Shown here: one piece after another, positions 17,088-26,166 of the stretch
How positions within the stretch are numbered: position 1 is the first letter of the stretch
Layout: the number at the start of each line of letters is the position of its first letter
NCBI GenBank assembly: GCA_029260795.1
Contig: JAJDCO010000149.1
Span: 1-64,000, forward strand
Origin: Planctomycetota bacterium
GTDB lineage: Bacteria > Planctomycetota > OFTM77
Reading direction: 5' to 3'
DNA length: 64,000 nucleotides
Notes under the pieces: generated by a model
The model's database searches: none
Told to the model about the DNA's origin: nothing
The model's input: only the letters and a program-made list of their open reading frames with translations
Made by a program: the position numbers and the translations under genes

Positions 17088-18683
17088 TCACTGTTGGATC
17101 AAGGTGCGGGTGGGGCTGATGTGGCCGTACTGACCGTTGACGACATCGAAGGCGACGCCGGCGTAGTGGATCTCCGGGCCGAAGGGGTTCGGCGGCAAAG
17201 TGACGGGGGGTGTCTGAGTAACCCGTCCGGCGCGCAGGGTGGTCTGGAGGGCGGGGAGGAGCATCAGGCCGATCTGGAAGAGGGGGCCCGGGGCGAGGTC
17301 GACGGTACGGCCGCCACTGCCGGGGAGGCGGATGCCGCCCGTGTCGCCGCCGTCGTCGTGGGAGAGGAGCACGGTGATGAGCTGCCCGCGATCGGTGACG
17401 GGGCCGCCGGCGATGAAGTAGAACGGCGCGCCCGTGATGGGCGGGACGCCGGGAGCGACGAAGGCATGGAGCTCGTCGGCGCCCATGTCGGACTTGAAGT
17501 CCCCGTCGCCATTCCCGTCCGTGGGCCGTGGCTCGCCTTCGAGGTCATAATCGGTGGGCAGGGATGGCACGAGGCGATCGATGCAGGGTGAGGTCGGTTG
17601 GAGCCGGAAGTCGCCACCCGGCCCGTCGACGAAGCGGGGATCCCCCGAGATCATGCCCCCGCCACTCTTGTGACCGGTGCCGATGTTCGAGAACGAAGGA
17701 TTGAAGTTGGTGTTGTCGAGCCCGATGTTCCCCCAGGCGATCGACTTCGTGATGACGCCGAAGTGAAACGGGCTGTCGCCCACGCGCTCGAGACCGCCGT
17801 ATCCGGTGGCTGAACCATTGCCATAGATCGTCGACTTGTTTACACCCACGGACGTCCAGGGAGCGCAAGTCCCTCCGCAGCCGACGTAGCTCACGGATCG
17901 CACACCGCCCGCGGCATTGAAGCTCACCGTCGAGTTGTCAATCGAGGCAGAGGTCGAGGCCTGGTCATGGCCCTGCTGCCAGAGACCGAATCCTCCGTTG
18001 TTTTCGATAACGGAACGCACGAGGGTGAGGTTGAACGCGCTGCCTCGGTGATCCACCCGGATTCCGTCGCTGAATGAGTCGAGGATCCGGCTCTCGTATA
18101 TTTGGACGTCGCCCGACGTGTAGCCATCGTGGAGCCAACCGATCCCGCCCCCTCGAATTGTCGTGTTCTTTGCGAGGATCGCGACAGCCTGTTTTGAGTA
18201 CACGCATGCCCGAGAGCTCGCGGTGATCGTGGTGTTGGTGATCGTCATGCCGAGAAACGACGAGACACCTCCCTCGGCCCAGATGCCGTCGGATCCGCCC
18301 TCGATCGTCAGTCCCGAGAGGACGGTTCTCGGGTTGTCGCCGCCCACCTGTCGAATCACGGGCCGATCGAGCGGGCCGACGATTCGGGTCACTTCTTGCC
18401 CATCCGTCGATTCGAGCGTCGTCCCGAGCGGCGGCTCGATGGGAAACGTCTCACCTTGCCCGAGGTCGTAGACCCCGGGCGCGATGAGGATGCGGTGCGT
18501 GCCGGCCGGGAGCGACTGAACGGAATGCGAGATCGTCCGCCACGGATTGCCGGTGCTGCCATCGCCGCTCACGTCGTCACCCTGGACGGCATCGGCGTAG
18601 AAGTCGTCCATGCCTCGAGCCGGTGCCAGGACCAGCACCGCGGGCAGGATCCAACCCAGAAGACCAGAGAACTTGGCGCTCAT
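17088..18683 (-). CDS. Secreted right-handed beta-helix (DUF1565-like) protein
   Basis: A 531-residue exported protein. A signal peptide (MSAKFSGLLGWILPAVLVLAPARG) is followed by DFYADAVQGDDVSGDGSTGNPW, the usual opening of DUF1565/beta-helix proteins. About 300 residues of parallel beta-helix repeats (LSGLTIEGGSDGIWAEGG, ITNTTITASSRACVYS) come next, then a C-terminal beta-rich domain. The family binds or cleaves polysaccharide, but no catalytic residues are evident. ATG 18683 is preferred over the longer frame (to 18824) because TGAGGAG precedes it and the signal peptide begins there. It lies immediately downstream of the large secreted protein gene, whose probable true stop (18695) overlaps its ribosome-binding site. 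Confidence 0.8.
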   Translation of the reverse strand: MSAKFSGLLGWILPAVLVLAPARGMDDFYADAVQGDDVSGDGSTGNPWRTISHSVQSLPAGTHRILIAPGVYDLGQGETFPIEPPLGTTLESTDGQEVTRIVGPLDRPVIRQVGGDNPRTVLSGLTIEGGSDGIWAEGGVSSFLGMTITNTTITASSRACVYSKQAVAILAKNTTIRGGGIGWLHDGYTSGDVQIYESRILDSFSDGIRVDHRGSAFNLTLVRSVIENNGGFGLWQQGHDQASTSASIDNSTVSFNAAGGVRSVSYVGCGGTCAPWTSVGVNKSTIYGNGSATGYGGLERVGDSPFHFGVITKSIAWGNIGLDNTNFNPSFSNIGTGHKSGGGMISGDPRFVDGPGGDFRLQPTSPCIDRLVPSLPTDYDLEGEPRPTDGNGDGDFKSDMGADELHAFVAPGVPPITGAPFYFIAGGPVTDRGQLITVLLSHDDGGDTGGIRLPGSGGRTVDLAPGPLFQIGLMLLPALQTTLRAGRVTQTPPVTLPPNPFGPEIHYAGVAFDVVNGQYGHISPTRTLIQQ

Positions 18684-18756
18684 CGATCGGCTCCTCATTC
18701 GTCTTCGTACTCGGCCGTGGTGTAGGCGTGGAAGTAGGCGTCGCTCCCAAAGAAGA

Positions 18757-21700
18757 TCAGATCGACCTTCTGCCTGGCGTCGGACCGTCGGCGCCCTTGT
18801 GGACGTGGATGGAGTTGAACGCACCGACGTGCGTGCCCAGCCCTTCGCTCTCGTGGAGCAGCGTGCTGACCGTCTTGGTCACGGGGCTCAAGAGGTAGAC
18901 GGCGAAGCTCTGGCTGCGTCCGACGATGAGGTGAAGGTCGCCCGTCGACTCCGGCTCCCCGAGGGCGGGCCCGACCCAGAGGCCGAGGCAGGCGGCTTCA
19001 CCCAGGTCGGTCGAGGCCGTCAATTGCAGGGAGACACCCGAGCCGTTCTCGAAGACCAGCAGTCGCGACGTGTCGCTCTGCGGGCTCGCCGGGTCCGTGT
19101 AGTCGGCTCCGACGGCGTAGACCTCCTGCAAGCCGCCATCGTTGCCGTCCACGTCGTAGAGCGCGAGCCCCGCCAGCTTGTAGCCGTAGTCCCCGGCCGA
19201 CGACGTCGGGAGATTCGATCCCCAGCTCGTCCAGGTGGTGTAGTTCGGTGGCGTGGCGGTGTCGGCCTGGGCGAGGACGATGCGTCCCCCGTTGGTCGTC
19301 ATGATGATCTCGTCGCGGCCCGTTGGCAGGATGTTCCCAATGCGCACGGCGTTGCCGAAGAACCGATCATTGCTGCCGGCCGACGGCCCGCGGTAGCCAG
19401 AAGCGTAGAAGCGGTCATCGAGTAAGGGCGTGGAACCAGACGGGAGGATCTTGGGAGACGAGGTACCCAGATAGTCAGTAGTAATAGAGAGTTTCCCGTC
19501 AAGTAGTCCCGCGGGAGGTGTCCTCGCGAGGTCCACCTCGTCGTCTTGGGCCGCGAGATGCAAGTCTCCGACGTCGACGGACTCGGTGAAGACGTGCACG
19601 TCGCCATTGAGGAAAAGATCGTTCCAAAACACGTCCCAAGCCAGCTTGTTCTTGTCAGGAAGCGGTATCGTGCTCGGATCTCGCCGCTCCGGATTGAACG
19701 CGTGCACGGAGACAGCGCAGGGTCGTCGGCAGAAGACGGCGCCCGTCCACGGGTCGAGCTTGTAGAAGGCGGCTCCTGCCGTATCGAGATCCGGCGTATT
19801 GAAAGGCTCGAAGTAGGAGAAGTGGCTCGTGGCGTTGATCGAGAGCGGTTCGTTCGACGGACATCCGTGGGATTGGGTCGCCGGAACGGCTCGATCCGTG
19901 ATCTTCAGGCCCCACGCACCCGTGAATGGCTCCATCGACTGCACGGTGGTTGGAAACTCCTGGAGGTCGTTGAAGCCCGGCGAGAGGTCGTGGACGAACA
20001 CCACGCCCTCGGCCGTGGTGCCGACCAGGCGGCCCCGGACCTCCACGGACGGCCCGCTCTCGGGACCGAAGAGGCCGCCTCCGCCACCGAGTTGAATGGC
20101 CGTGAAGTACTCGAGGCTGAGGATGAAGCTCGGTCGGTAGACGGGGCTCACGGCCGTGTTCTTCAGCAGCGGCGACCAGCGTGTCAAAGCCTGCGTCTGG
20201 ACTGTGGGAACGTCGGTGAACTGATTGACGCTCGCGTCGAAGTCATAGAAGTGGACTCCCTCCACGGTTCCGACCGCGACGCGAGCTTTCGAGCCGCTGG
20301 TGTCAATGACCTCCAGGCAGGTTGCCGGCAGGTACTCGGTCGGCGTGTTGCCCAAGGCTCCTTGCGTGAGCTTGGTCGCAACGACACTGCCGGTCGAGAG
20401 GTCGATGGCGAGCAAGCCCCGCATCGTCTGGTTGCCGGTGACGTTCGGGTCGCCGGGCTGACCGGCGACGAGCGCGTAGCTCGATGAGCCCAGCGTAACG
20501 ACCTCCACGCTTCGAGGAGCCATCTTCAAGTAGTCCCCCAGGCCCTCGAACCCGACACCCGATCGGAAGACGAAGTTGCTTGGAGATGTGCTGTATTCGA
20601 TCTGGTACACGAAGCCACGCATCGTGGTCGCGATCAGCCTCCCGTCCGAAAACTCCAGGTCGCTGACGGGCTCCATCGGTTCATAGTGGGCCAGAGTCGG
20701 ATTGCTCGCCGAAGGGACGACACTGGTGAGCTCGAGACGCCAAAGGCGGCACGGATGGGGCTTGCCCGTCACCGGACTCGTGTGACCGCTTCCGACGACG
20801 TAGAGCGGTGTGACCCCCTCGCTCAGAGGGCCCACCGCGATCATCGGGATCTCCCGCTCGCCCGCGTATTGGAACACCGGATCATTCGTGCCGTCGTCGA
20901 TCTTGCGCGTCGTGTGACCGGAGAAGCCGAGCTCGATGATCCACAGCTCGCCCGACACCGTGGCGACCACCAGTCCCTTGCCGTCCGCGAACGTCCCGAG
21001 CTCCAGGTCGCAAACGCCAGTGCCCAGGTCAGGACTCTTCCATTCGTTGACGAATCGGTCCGTGCTGTTGTCGTACTCGAAGATGTGGACGAAGCCGCTG
21101 TTGTCGCCGTAGGCGTAGAATTGCTTGCTCCCCTGCCCAGGCCAGGCGACTTTGAACGCTCGGGCGTTGTCGAGGTAGCCCGGTTGGTCCCCGCGACCGA
21201 TCGACCACAGGCGGTCGAGATCGAGACCGTTGGTCACCTCAGGTCCCGGCGAGCCGATCGTGGCGTCGTGGGTGACGTAGTCGGACGCCGTGGTCGGCTC
21301 GGGAACGCCGATGTCGATGAGGGGATTGCTCGGGCTACCGTTCCAGTAGGTCGCGAACGCCGTCTCCATCGCACCGGCCCGAGAGAGCAGCCAGTCGATC
21401 ACGTTGCCGCCCGAGGGAATCGTCGTGTCGTTGTAGTAAGTAGCGGGATACAGGAGGATGCCGTTGACCTCACTGTAGCGAGCGCTGTGCGTGACGAATG
21501 GGACGGTCAGAGGCTTCAAGTACTGATCATAGGTTCCGCCTCCGAGCGTGGAGGGCACGTTCTCGGAAGCTACTTGTTCGAGCCGGTGACGATAGAGATG
21601 TGCGAAGGTGACTTCGTCCTCGTCGTTCAAGAAGGGCATGATCGGACGAGTGAGCAGCGGATCATTCGCATCGTGGCCGGGGATTCGGGCCTCGAGCCTC

Positions 21701-22713
21701 TCGAGCAAGGAGACGTTGTTCAGGGCCCAGCTCCGACTTCCTCCGCCGCTCGGACTGGCGTCGATGATCGATTGCGTGTTGCCGATCGTCCAAGCATCTT
21801 CGAATGCTTCGCGATCGCCGGCCGCCGGCGAGGCACCGCTGTTCAGCGCGACAAGACCCATGCGAAAGTAGCGGCCGTGGCCGAAGAGGTGCTGAGCGAT
21901 GACGCCGTTGACGCCCAGCACCAGCGTGCCCCGAAACTCGTTCGGGTAGAGGAGCTGGCTCGCGAAGGCGACGCCGCTCCCATAGGATTGGCCCAGCAGG
22001 TAGGTGGCGCGAACGTCATAGCAGAAGCCGGTGTCCTGGCCTTGGGCGATGAACACTTCGCGCAGGATGAGATTGCGCTGCACGTGTCGCCAGATGGGGT
22101 GGCCCCCGGTCGTGCCGTAGTCCAGCACGAAGACACTGTACGAGTCGCTCGTGCCGCGATAGGGCAGGGAGCGGAGCATGCTGACGACGCCAATGCTCGG
22201 GAGCCCGGGACCATCGGGATGCGTCGAACAGGCGTCGGGCTGAACGCTGAGATTCGTCTCGGGGGGATCGTGGAGGGTGCCGGCAGTCGCCCGGCAGTCG
22301 ATGAAGAGATCGACGGTGCGATCGGGCCCTTGCCCGCAAGTGACGTCGAAGAAGTCCTTCGGGTAGAACACGACGCCGCGCGTTCCCATGAGCTGATAGC
22401 GCCGGTAGTCGTACTCGACGGTCGTGGTCGTGTCGAGCACGGGGTCCCGGAAGTCGACGCACAGTGTCAGAACGCTCGCGTCGAGCCACGAGAAGGTGGC
22501 GAGGGCGTTCGGGTCGATCGTGGGCGACGGGTTGTCCCAGTTGAAGGGGGATCCTGTGATGAGGTCCTTCAGGACGTCGTCGTAGAGCAGGCCGCCCTTG
22601 TCGGTGGAATACTCCTGCTGGTCAGCGTCGAGGTTACCGTCCGGCGTGCGCCAGTATGGAGAGTCGTAGACTTGAGCACTCACGGGCGCATTGCCGAGAG
22701 TCGCCAGGAGCAA
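18757..22713 (-). CDS. Very large secreted protein with esterase-like and beta-propeller regions; both ends frameshifted
   Basis: The uninterrupted frame encodes about 1318 residues. The first visible part (LLLLLLATLGNAPVSAQ) is the core of a signal peptide. An N-terminal region contains LLGQSYGSGVAFASQLLYP, a G-x-S-x-G elbow, and resembles a prolyl-oligopeptidase/esterase-type domain. From about residue 500 the protein is beta-rich with repeated blades (FADGKGLVVATVSGELWIIE, AVYLLSPV), like a FG-GAP or propeller protein. The only start in this frame is a weak TTG at 22713. A well-placed ATG (22790-22792) with GGAGG lies upstream but is out of frame because of a C9 tract at 22743-22751. Near the 3' end (about 18780) another frame reads a plausible tail to a stop at 18695. 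Function is unknown. Confidence 0.65.
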   Translation of the reverse strand: MLLATLGNAPVSAQVYDSPYWRTPDGNLDADQQEYSTDKGGLLYDDVLKDLITGSPFNWDNPSPTIDPNALATFSWLDASVLTLCVDFRDPVLDTTTTVEYDYRRYQLMGTRGVVFYPKDFFDVTCGQGPDRTVDLFIDCRATAGTLHDPPETNLSVQPDACSTHPDGPGLPSIGVVSMLRSLPYRGTSDSYSVFVLDYGTTGGHPIWRHVQRNLILREVFIAQGQDTGFCYDVRATYLLGQSYGSGVAFASQLLYPNEFRGTLVLGVNGVIAQHLFGHGRYFRMGLVALNSGASPAAGDREAFEDAWTIGNTQSIIDASPSGGGSRSWALNNVSLLERLEARIPGHDANDPLLTRPIMPFLNDEDEVTFAHLYRHRLEQVASENVPSTLGGGTYDQYLKPLTVPFVTHSARYSEVNGILLYPATYYNDTTIPSGGNVIDWLLSRAGAMETAFATYWNGSPSNPLIDIGVPEPTTASDYVTHDATIGSPGPEVTNGLDLDRLWSIGRGDQPGYLDNARAFKVAWPGQGSKQFYAYGDNSGFVHIFEYDNSTDRFVNEWKSPDLGTGVCDLELGTFADGKGLVVATVSGELWIIELGFSGHTTRKIDDGTNDPVFQYAGEREIPMIAVGPLSEGVTPLYVVGSGHTSPVTGKPHPCRLWRLELTSVVPSASNPTLAHYEPMEPVSDLEFSDGRLIATTMRGFVYQIEYSTSPSNFVFRSGVGFEGLGDYLKMAPRSVEVVTLGSSSYALVAGQPGDPNVTGNQTMRGLLAIDLSTGSVVATKLTQGALGNTPTEYLPATCLEVIDTSGSKARVAVGTVEGVHFYDFDASVNQFTDVPTVQTQALTRWSPLLKNTAVSPVYRPSFILSLEYFTAIQLGGGGGLFGPESGPSVEVRGRLVGTTAEGVVFVHDLSPGFNDLQEFPTTVQSMEPFTGAWGLKITDRAVPATQSHGCPSNEPLSINATSHFSYFEPFNTPDLDTAGAAFYKLDPWTGAVFCRRPCAVSVHAFNPERRDPSTIPLPDKNKLAWDVFWNDLFLNGDVHVFTESVDVGDLHLAAQDDEVDLARTPPAGLLDGKLSITTDYLGTSSPKILPSGSTPLLDDRFYASGYRGPSAGSNDRFFGNAVRIGNILPTGRDEIIMTTNGGRIVLAQADTATPPNYTTWTSWGSNLPTSSAGDYGYKLAGLALYDVDGNDGGLQEVYAVGADYTDPASPQSDTSRLLVFENGSGVSLQLTASTDLGEAACLGLWVGPALGEPESTGDLHLIVGRSQSFAVYLLSPVTKTVSTLLHESEGLGTHVGAFNSIHVHKGADGPTPGRRSI

Positions 22714-22742
22714 CAGAAGGAGACCGACTCTAAGTGCTTGAT

Positions 22743-22751
22743 GGGGGGGGG
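22743..22751 (-). other. C9 homopolymer tract at the signal-peptide start of the 1318-residue ORF
   Basis: On the minus strand nine C residues lie between ATG 22792 (with SD GGAGGG 6 bases upstream) and the signal-peptide coding sequence. With nine C the frame from that ATG hits TAG after about 20 codons. With eight C it would read straight through into LRVGLLLLLLATLGNAPVSAQ and the long ORF. Either a sequencing indel or a slipped-strand switch would explain this. Confidence 0.7.
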
Positions 22752-22963
22752 CATTGAGTCACTGGTTCAACAAACGCTCTTTGAAGGCTCATGATTCACC
22801 CTCCGGTCGAATTCCTCGGAATCGAACAGGCTTTCCCGGGAACCACGCTCGCAGAGAAAACAGGCGCAGTCAATAGGGTGGGCGAGGCTCGTTCATAGGC
22901 GCTTGCTCGAAGAGGTCGAACTGAGGTCGCGAAAGCATGCCACGAGGTCGAACAGCGCTCCTC

Positions 22964-23656
22964 TCACGGTCGCCGACCACGCACGATCGTCCACAGCAGA
23001 TGCCGCCAGGGGCAGTCGATGTCGGTGAAGCCGGCGTCGCAGAACCATTGCAATTGCGCCCGGAGCGGGGCGTGGTAGTCGGCGACTTCTTGGTGGCTCA
23101 TCCAATCGGACCACTCCTCATCCGTCGCGCCGAGGGCGCGCGATTGGCGCTCCCATTCCTCCAAGTGCTTCCGATACAGCTCGGGTGTCTCGCCCGCGAA
23201 CTGGTCCGAGTAGGTGAGGATGCCGTCTCGGCGGAGCCAGCCGTGCGCCTTCCTCAGGAACGTGCGCTTCGCGTCGTCTTCGAGATGATGCAGGGAGATG
23301 CTCGAGATCACGAGGTCGAGATGCTCGGCCGGTAAGTCCAAGTCCCGGAAGTCGGTCTGGTGGAAGGTCACGCCGTCGAGATTCCCCAAGCGCTCTCGGC
23401 ACTGGGCGATGACCTCGCCGGACACGTCGACCAGCCCGAGCTCGGCATCGGGGAAGCGACCTCGCAGCAACAGCGAGAGGTTGCCCGTGCCGCACCCGAG
23501 CTCGAGGATGCGCTTGGGCACCCAAGGAGCATCGGGCAAGTAGTACAGCAGGGTCCACAGCATCTCGCGGTACCGCGGCACGCAGCGCTCGATGGCCTCG
23601 GTGTAGTGCCCGCTGATGCGATCGAAAAACTCAGCGACGCTCTCGGGCTGGGTCAT
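22964..23656 (-). CDS. Class I SAM-dependent methyltransferase
   Basis: A 230-residue Rossmann-fold methyltransferase. The SAM-binding motif ILELGCGTGNLSLLL is at about residues 50-64. The acidic residue that binds the ribose follows in LGLVDVSGE, and motif IV-like LDLVISSISLHHLEDD lies further on. The substrate is not predictable; the layout resembles methyltransferase type 11/12 proteins. A decayed copy of its 3' end occurs at 16993-17047. The start ATG 23656 is preceded by a weak GAGAG. Confidence 0.88.
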   Translation of the reverse strand: MTQPESVAEFFDRISGHYTEAIERCVPRYREMLWTLLYYLPDAPWVPKRILELGCGTGNLSLLLRGRFPDAELGLVDVSGEVIAQCRERLGNLDGVTFHQTDFRDLDLPAEHLDLVISSISLHHLEDDAKRTFLRKAHGWLRRDGILTYSDQFAGETPELYRKHLEEWERQSRALGATDEEWSDWMSHQEVADYHAPLRAQLQWFCDAGFTDIDCPWRHLLWTIVRGRRP

Positions 23657-23735
23657 GGTCTCTCGAAGGGAAAGGAGAATCGTTCGCCTGCTCGTCGCGG
23701 GCCACGATAACTCTCATCGCCGCGGCGCGCGCGAG

Positions 23736-24899
23736 TCATCGCCGGACGACGTAGCGTTCCACCAAGGCATCGTGCGCGGCCGCGACGCCTTCGGGAGCAT
23801 CCCGATTGCCGGCCACCAAGACCGCGCGATTGCGCTGCGGCACAATCGTCAACTGAGCGTACCAGCGACCGTTGCTTCCGGCATGGCGCAGCACGTCGCC
23901 GTTGGCCCAGTCCGGTGCGGCCACCGTCCAACCGAGCGAGTAGCGTTGCTCGAAACGATCCGTGTGCAATCGATCGAAGGTGTCGGCCGTCAGGAGCGTC
24001 GGCTTGCCGCGGGCCGCTGCCAGATGCAGGCGGGCATACCGGGCCCAGTCGAGAATCGAAGCATGGACCGACAAGGCCGGCGCCAACGCGGCCGGCGCAT
24101 CGGCCATCGGGCCGGGCGCGAGGGCGATGAGGGAGCCGTTTCGCATCGAATGTCCCCAGGGCTCGTCGATGACCTGCGCGTCGCCGGGCGGCCCGAAGCC
24201 GGCCGTGTGCATCTCGAGTGGCTCGAACAGGAGCGCTCGCATGAGCTGCTCCCAGCCCTGTCCCGTCGCCTGCTCCGCCATCGCGGCCGCGACCAGGAAG
24301 CCCAGGTTGCTGTAGACGGTTCCGTGACCGGGATCACCGACCGGCTCGGGCGCGAGTCCGAGGAGCACGGCGGCCCGGCGCTGCTCGGGAAGGTCCCCTT
24401 TCAGGAAGCGCAGCGCGCCGCGCAATGAGTCGGGCTGGCGATCGTCCGGCAAGCCCGAGCGATGACACAGGAGCTGCTCCAACGTCGCGTCGAGGAGACG
24501 GGGCGAGAGTCGTTCGACTTGCCCGGGAAACGCCTCACGGACGGTCGTGCCCCAGCGCAGCTTCCCGTCCTCGACCAGGCGCGCGCACAGCGTGGCCGTC
24601 ATCGATTTCGTGCACGAGCCGAGCAGGAACCGGTCGTTCAGCCCGGCTCGCCGTCGCCCACCCGCTCGCCGGACGCCGACCGCGCCGGCGGCGATGATCT
24701 TCTCATCATCCGAGACAACGGCCACGAGTGCCGGGAGCCGATGCTCTCGCCGGATCGGTTCCAAGACCGCGTCGAGGTCCTGCACCGCGAGCTCCACCGC
24801 CGAGGGGCCGGGGCGATCGCCCGCCACCTGCGCGGCCGGATCGTCGTCACCGATCGTGGAGAGCACGATCCACAGGATTACGGCAGTCGACATCATCAT
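23736..24899 (-). CDS. Beta-lactamase-fold serine hydrolase (class C/PBP-like)
   Basis: A 387-residue exported protein of the beta-lactamase/D-alanyl-D-alanine carboxypeptidase superfamily. The signal peptide starts MMMSTAVILWIVLSTIG. Catalytic motifs are visible: S-x-x-K in GSCTKS (Ser95, Lys98), Y-x-N in GTVYSNLGF (Tyr196), and a final H-x-G in HAGSNG. It may act as a peptidoglycan or D-amino-acid peptide hydrolase or an esterase; this fold does not show which. ATG 24899 is the first of three consecutive ATGs and has CGAGG upstream. A longer frame to 24971 has no ribosome-binding site. Confidence 0.85.
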   Translation of the reverse strand: MMMSTAVILWIVLSTIGDDDPAAQVAGDRPGPSAVELAVQDLDAVLEPIRREHRLPALVAVVSDDEKIIAAGAVGVRRAGGRRRAGLNDRFLLGSCTKSMTATLCARLVEDGKLRWGTTVREAFPGQVERLSPRLLDATLEQLLCHRSGLPDDRQPDSLRGALRFLKGDLPEQRRAAVLLGLAPEPVGDPGHGTVYSNLGFLVAAAMAEQATGQGWEQLMRALLFEPLEMHTAGFGPPGDAQVIDEPWGHSMRNGSLIALAPGPMADAPAALAPALSVHASILDWARYARLHLAAARGKPTLLTADTFDRLHTDRFEQRYSLGWTVAAPDWANGDVLRHAGSNGRWYAQLTIVPQRNRAVLVAGNRDAPEGVAAAHDALVERYVVRR

Positions 24900-25014
24900 G
24901 CGGTCGCCTCGGGTGCCGGGTGGGGGTGTCCCCTCAGAGTAAACCGGGACCACCGGGTGCGACACCGCCAAAGGTGGCTCGGAGGCGGTGGCACCGGCCG
25001 TGCTTTTTTGTCGA

Positions 25015-25044
25015 TTGACACGCCCGTGGGTCCGACGGTAAAAG
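25015..25044 (+). promoter_or_regulatory. Promoter of the benzoyl-CoA degradation operon
   Basis: A consensus TTGACA (25015-25020) is followed after 18 bp by TAAAAG (25039-25044), about 50 bp upstream of had. A palindrome begins just downstream, where it could block the polymerase. Confidence 0.55.
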
Positions 25045-25046
25045 CC

Positions 25047-25070
25047 AAATAGGAAAAGAAGCTCCTATTT
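25047..25070. promoter_or_regulatory. Perfect palindrome, operator candidate for the benzoyl-CoA operon
   Basis: AAATAGGA-N8-TCCTATTT is a perfect 8-bp inverted repeat with an 8-bp spacer, directly after the predicted -10 and before the had ribosome-binding site. Its low GC stands out sharply. The position fits a repressor such as the Rrf2-type regulator at 34601, but the binder is a guess. Confidence 0.55.
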
Positions 25071-25091
25071 ACCTGTTTCGAGGCCTACGCC

Positions 25092-26165
25092 ATGAAGATC
25101 AGCTCCTGGGCGTTCGAATCGGTCGGTCGACCGCTGCAGCCGATGGATCGGGACGAGAGCCCCGACACGGGCCAGGTCGTCGTCCAAGTCGCCGGTTGTG
25201 GCGTTTGCCACACCGACCTGGGCTTCCTCTTCGAGGGCGTGCCGACCCGGCACCCGCTGCCACTCACACTGGGCCACGAGGTGAGTGGACGTGTGGTCGA
25301 GGCAGGAGCGGGCGCCGAGGCGTGGATCGATCGCGACGTCATCGTGCCCGCGGTCATCCCGTGCGGTCGTTGCGCAGCGTGCCACGCCGGTCGCGGTATG
25401 ATCTGTCCCGATCAGGTCTTTCCGGGCAACGACGTTCACGGCGGCTTCGCGACGCACCTCGTCGTGCCGGCCGCCGGGCTCTGCGCGGTTCCGGACCTGA
25501 GCGACGCGAAGGTCAACCCGGCCGGGCTCGAGCTCGTCGAGCTCTCGGTCATCGCCGATGCCGTGTCGACTCCCTATCAGGCCATTCACCGCTCCGGCCT
25601 GCAGGCGGGCGACCTGGCCGTGTTCGTGGGTGCCGGCGGCGTCGGGGGCTTCGGCGTCCAGATCGCGGCCGCCCGCGGCGCGCGAGTCGTCGCTCTGGAC
25701 GTCGATCCCGAGCGCTTGGCCACGATGGCGAATCACGGTGCTTCGAAGACGCTCCGAGTCGACGAGCTCTCCTTCAAGGAGCTCAAGCGCGCGGTTCGGG
25801 ACTTCGCGGCCGAGCACGAGATTCCGACCTGGCGACAATTCGTGTTCGAGACCTCGGGGACTCCGGCGGGTCAGCAGACGGCCTTCGGCCTGCTGGCTCA
25901 CGGCGGCACCCTGGGCGTCGTCGGCTACACGCCCGAGCGCGTCGAGGTCCGGCTCTCGAACTTGATGGCCCTCGACGCGTCCGCCCAAGGCAACTGGGGC
26001 TGCCTGCCCGAGCATTACCCGGCGGTGGTCGAGTTCGCCACGAGCGGCCGCATCGCCCTGCGTCCCTTCATCGAGCGGCGCCCGCTGGCGACCGTCAACG
26101 AAGCTCTCGAGGACATCCGGGCACATCGCGTGCGCGGACGAGTCGTGCTGGAACCGGAGATCTGA
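25092..26165 (+). CDS. had: 6-hydroxycyclohex-1-ene-1-carbonyl-CoA dehydrogenase
   Basis: A 357-residue zinc-dependent alcohol dehydrogenase. It would oxidise 6-hydroxycyclohex-1-ene-1-carbonyl-CoA to the 6-oxo compound with NAD+, the third step after ring reduction in anaerobic benzoyl-CoA degradation. Zinc ligands seen are Cys39 in CGVCHTD and His62-Glu63 in LGHEVSG, with a structural-zinc Cys set (C91, C94, C97, C105). The Rossmann motif GAGGVGGFGVQ lies near residue 180. The assignment rests on sequence character and on oah, dch and bcrCBAD following in the same operon. GAGG precedes ATG 25092, and oah starts 1 bp after its stop. Confidence 0.9.
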   Translation: MKISSWAFESVGRPLQPMDRDESPDTGQVVVQVAGCGVCHTDLGFLFEGVPTRHPLPLTLGHEVSGRVVEAGAGAEAWIDRDVIVPAVIPCGRCAACHAGRGMICPDQVFPGNDVHGGFATHLVVPAAGLCAVPDLSDAKVNPAGLELVELSVIADAVSTPYQAIHRSGLQAGDLAVFVGAGGVGGFGVQIAAARGARVVALDVDPERLATMANHGASKTLRVDELSFKELKRAVRDFAAEHEIPTWRQFVFETSGTPAGQQTAFGLLAHGGTLGVVGYTPERVEVRLSNLMALDASAQGNWGCLPEHYPAVVEFATSGRIALRPFIERRPLATVNEALEDIRAHRVRGRVVLEPEI

Positions 26166-26166
26166 C

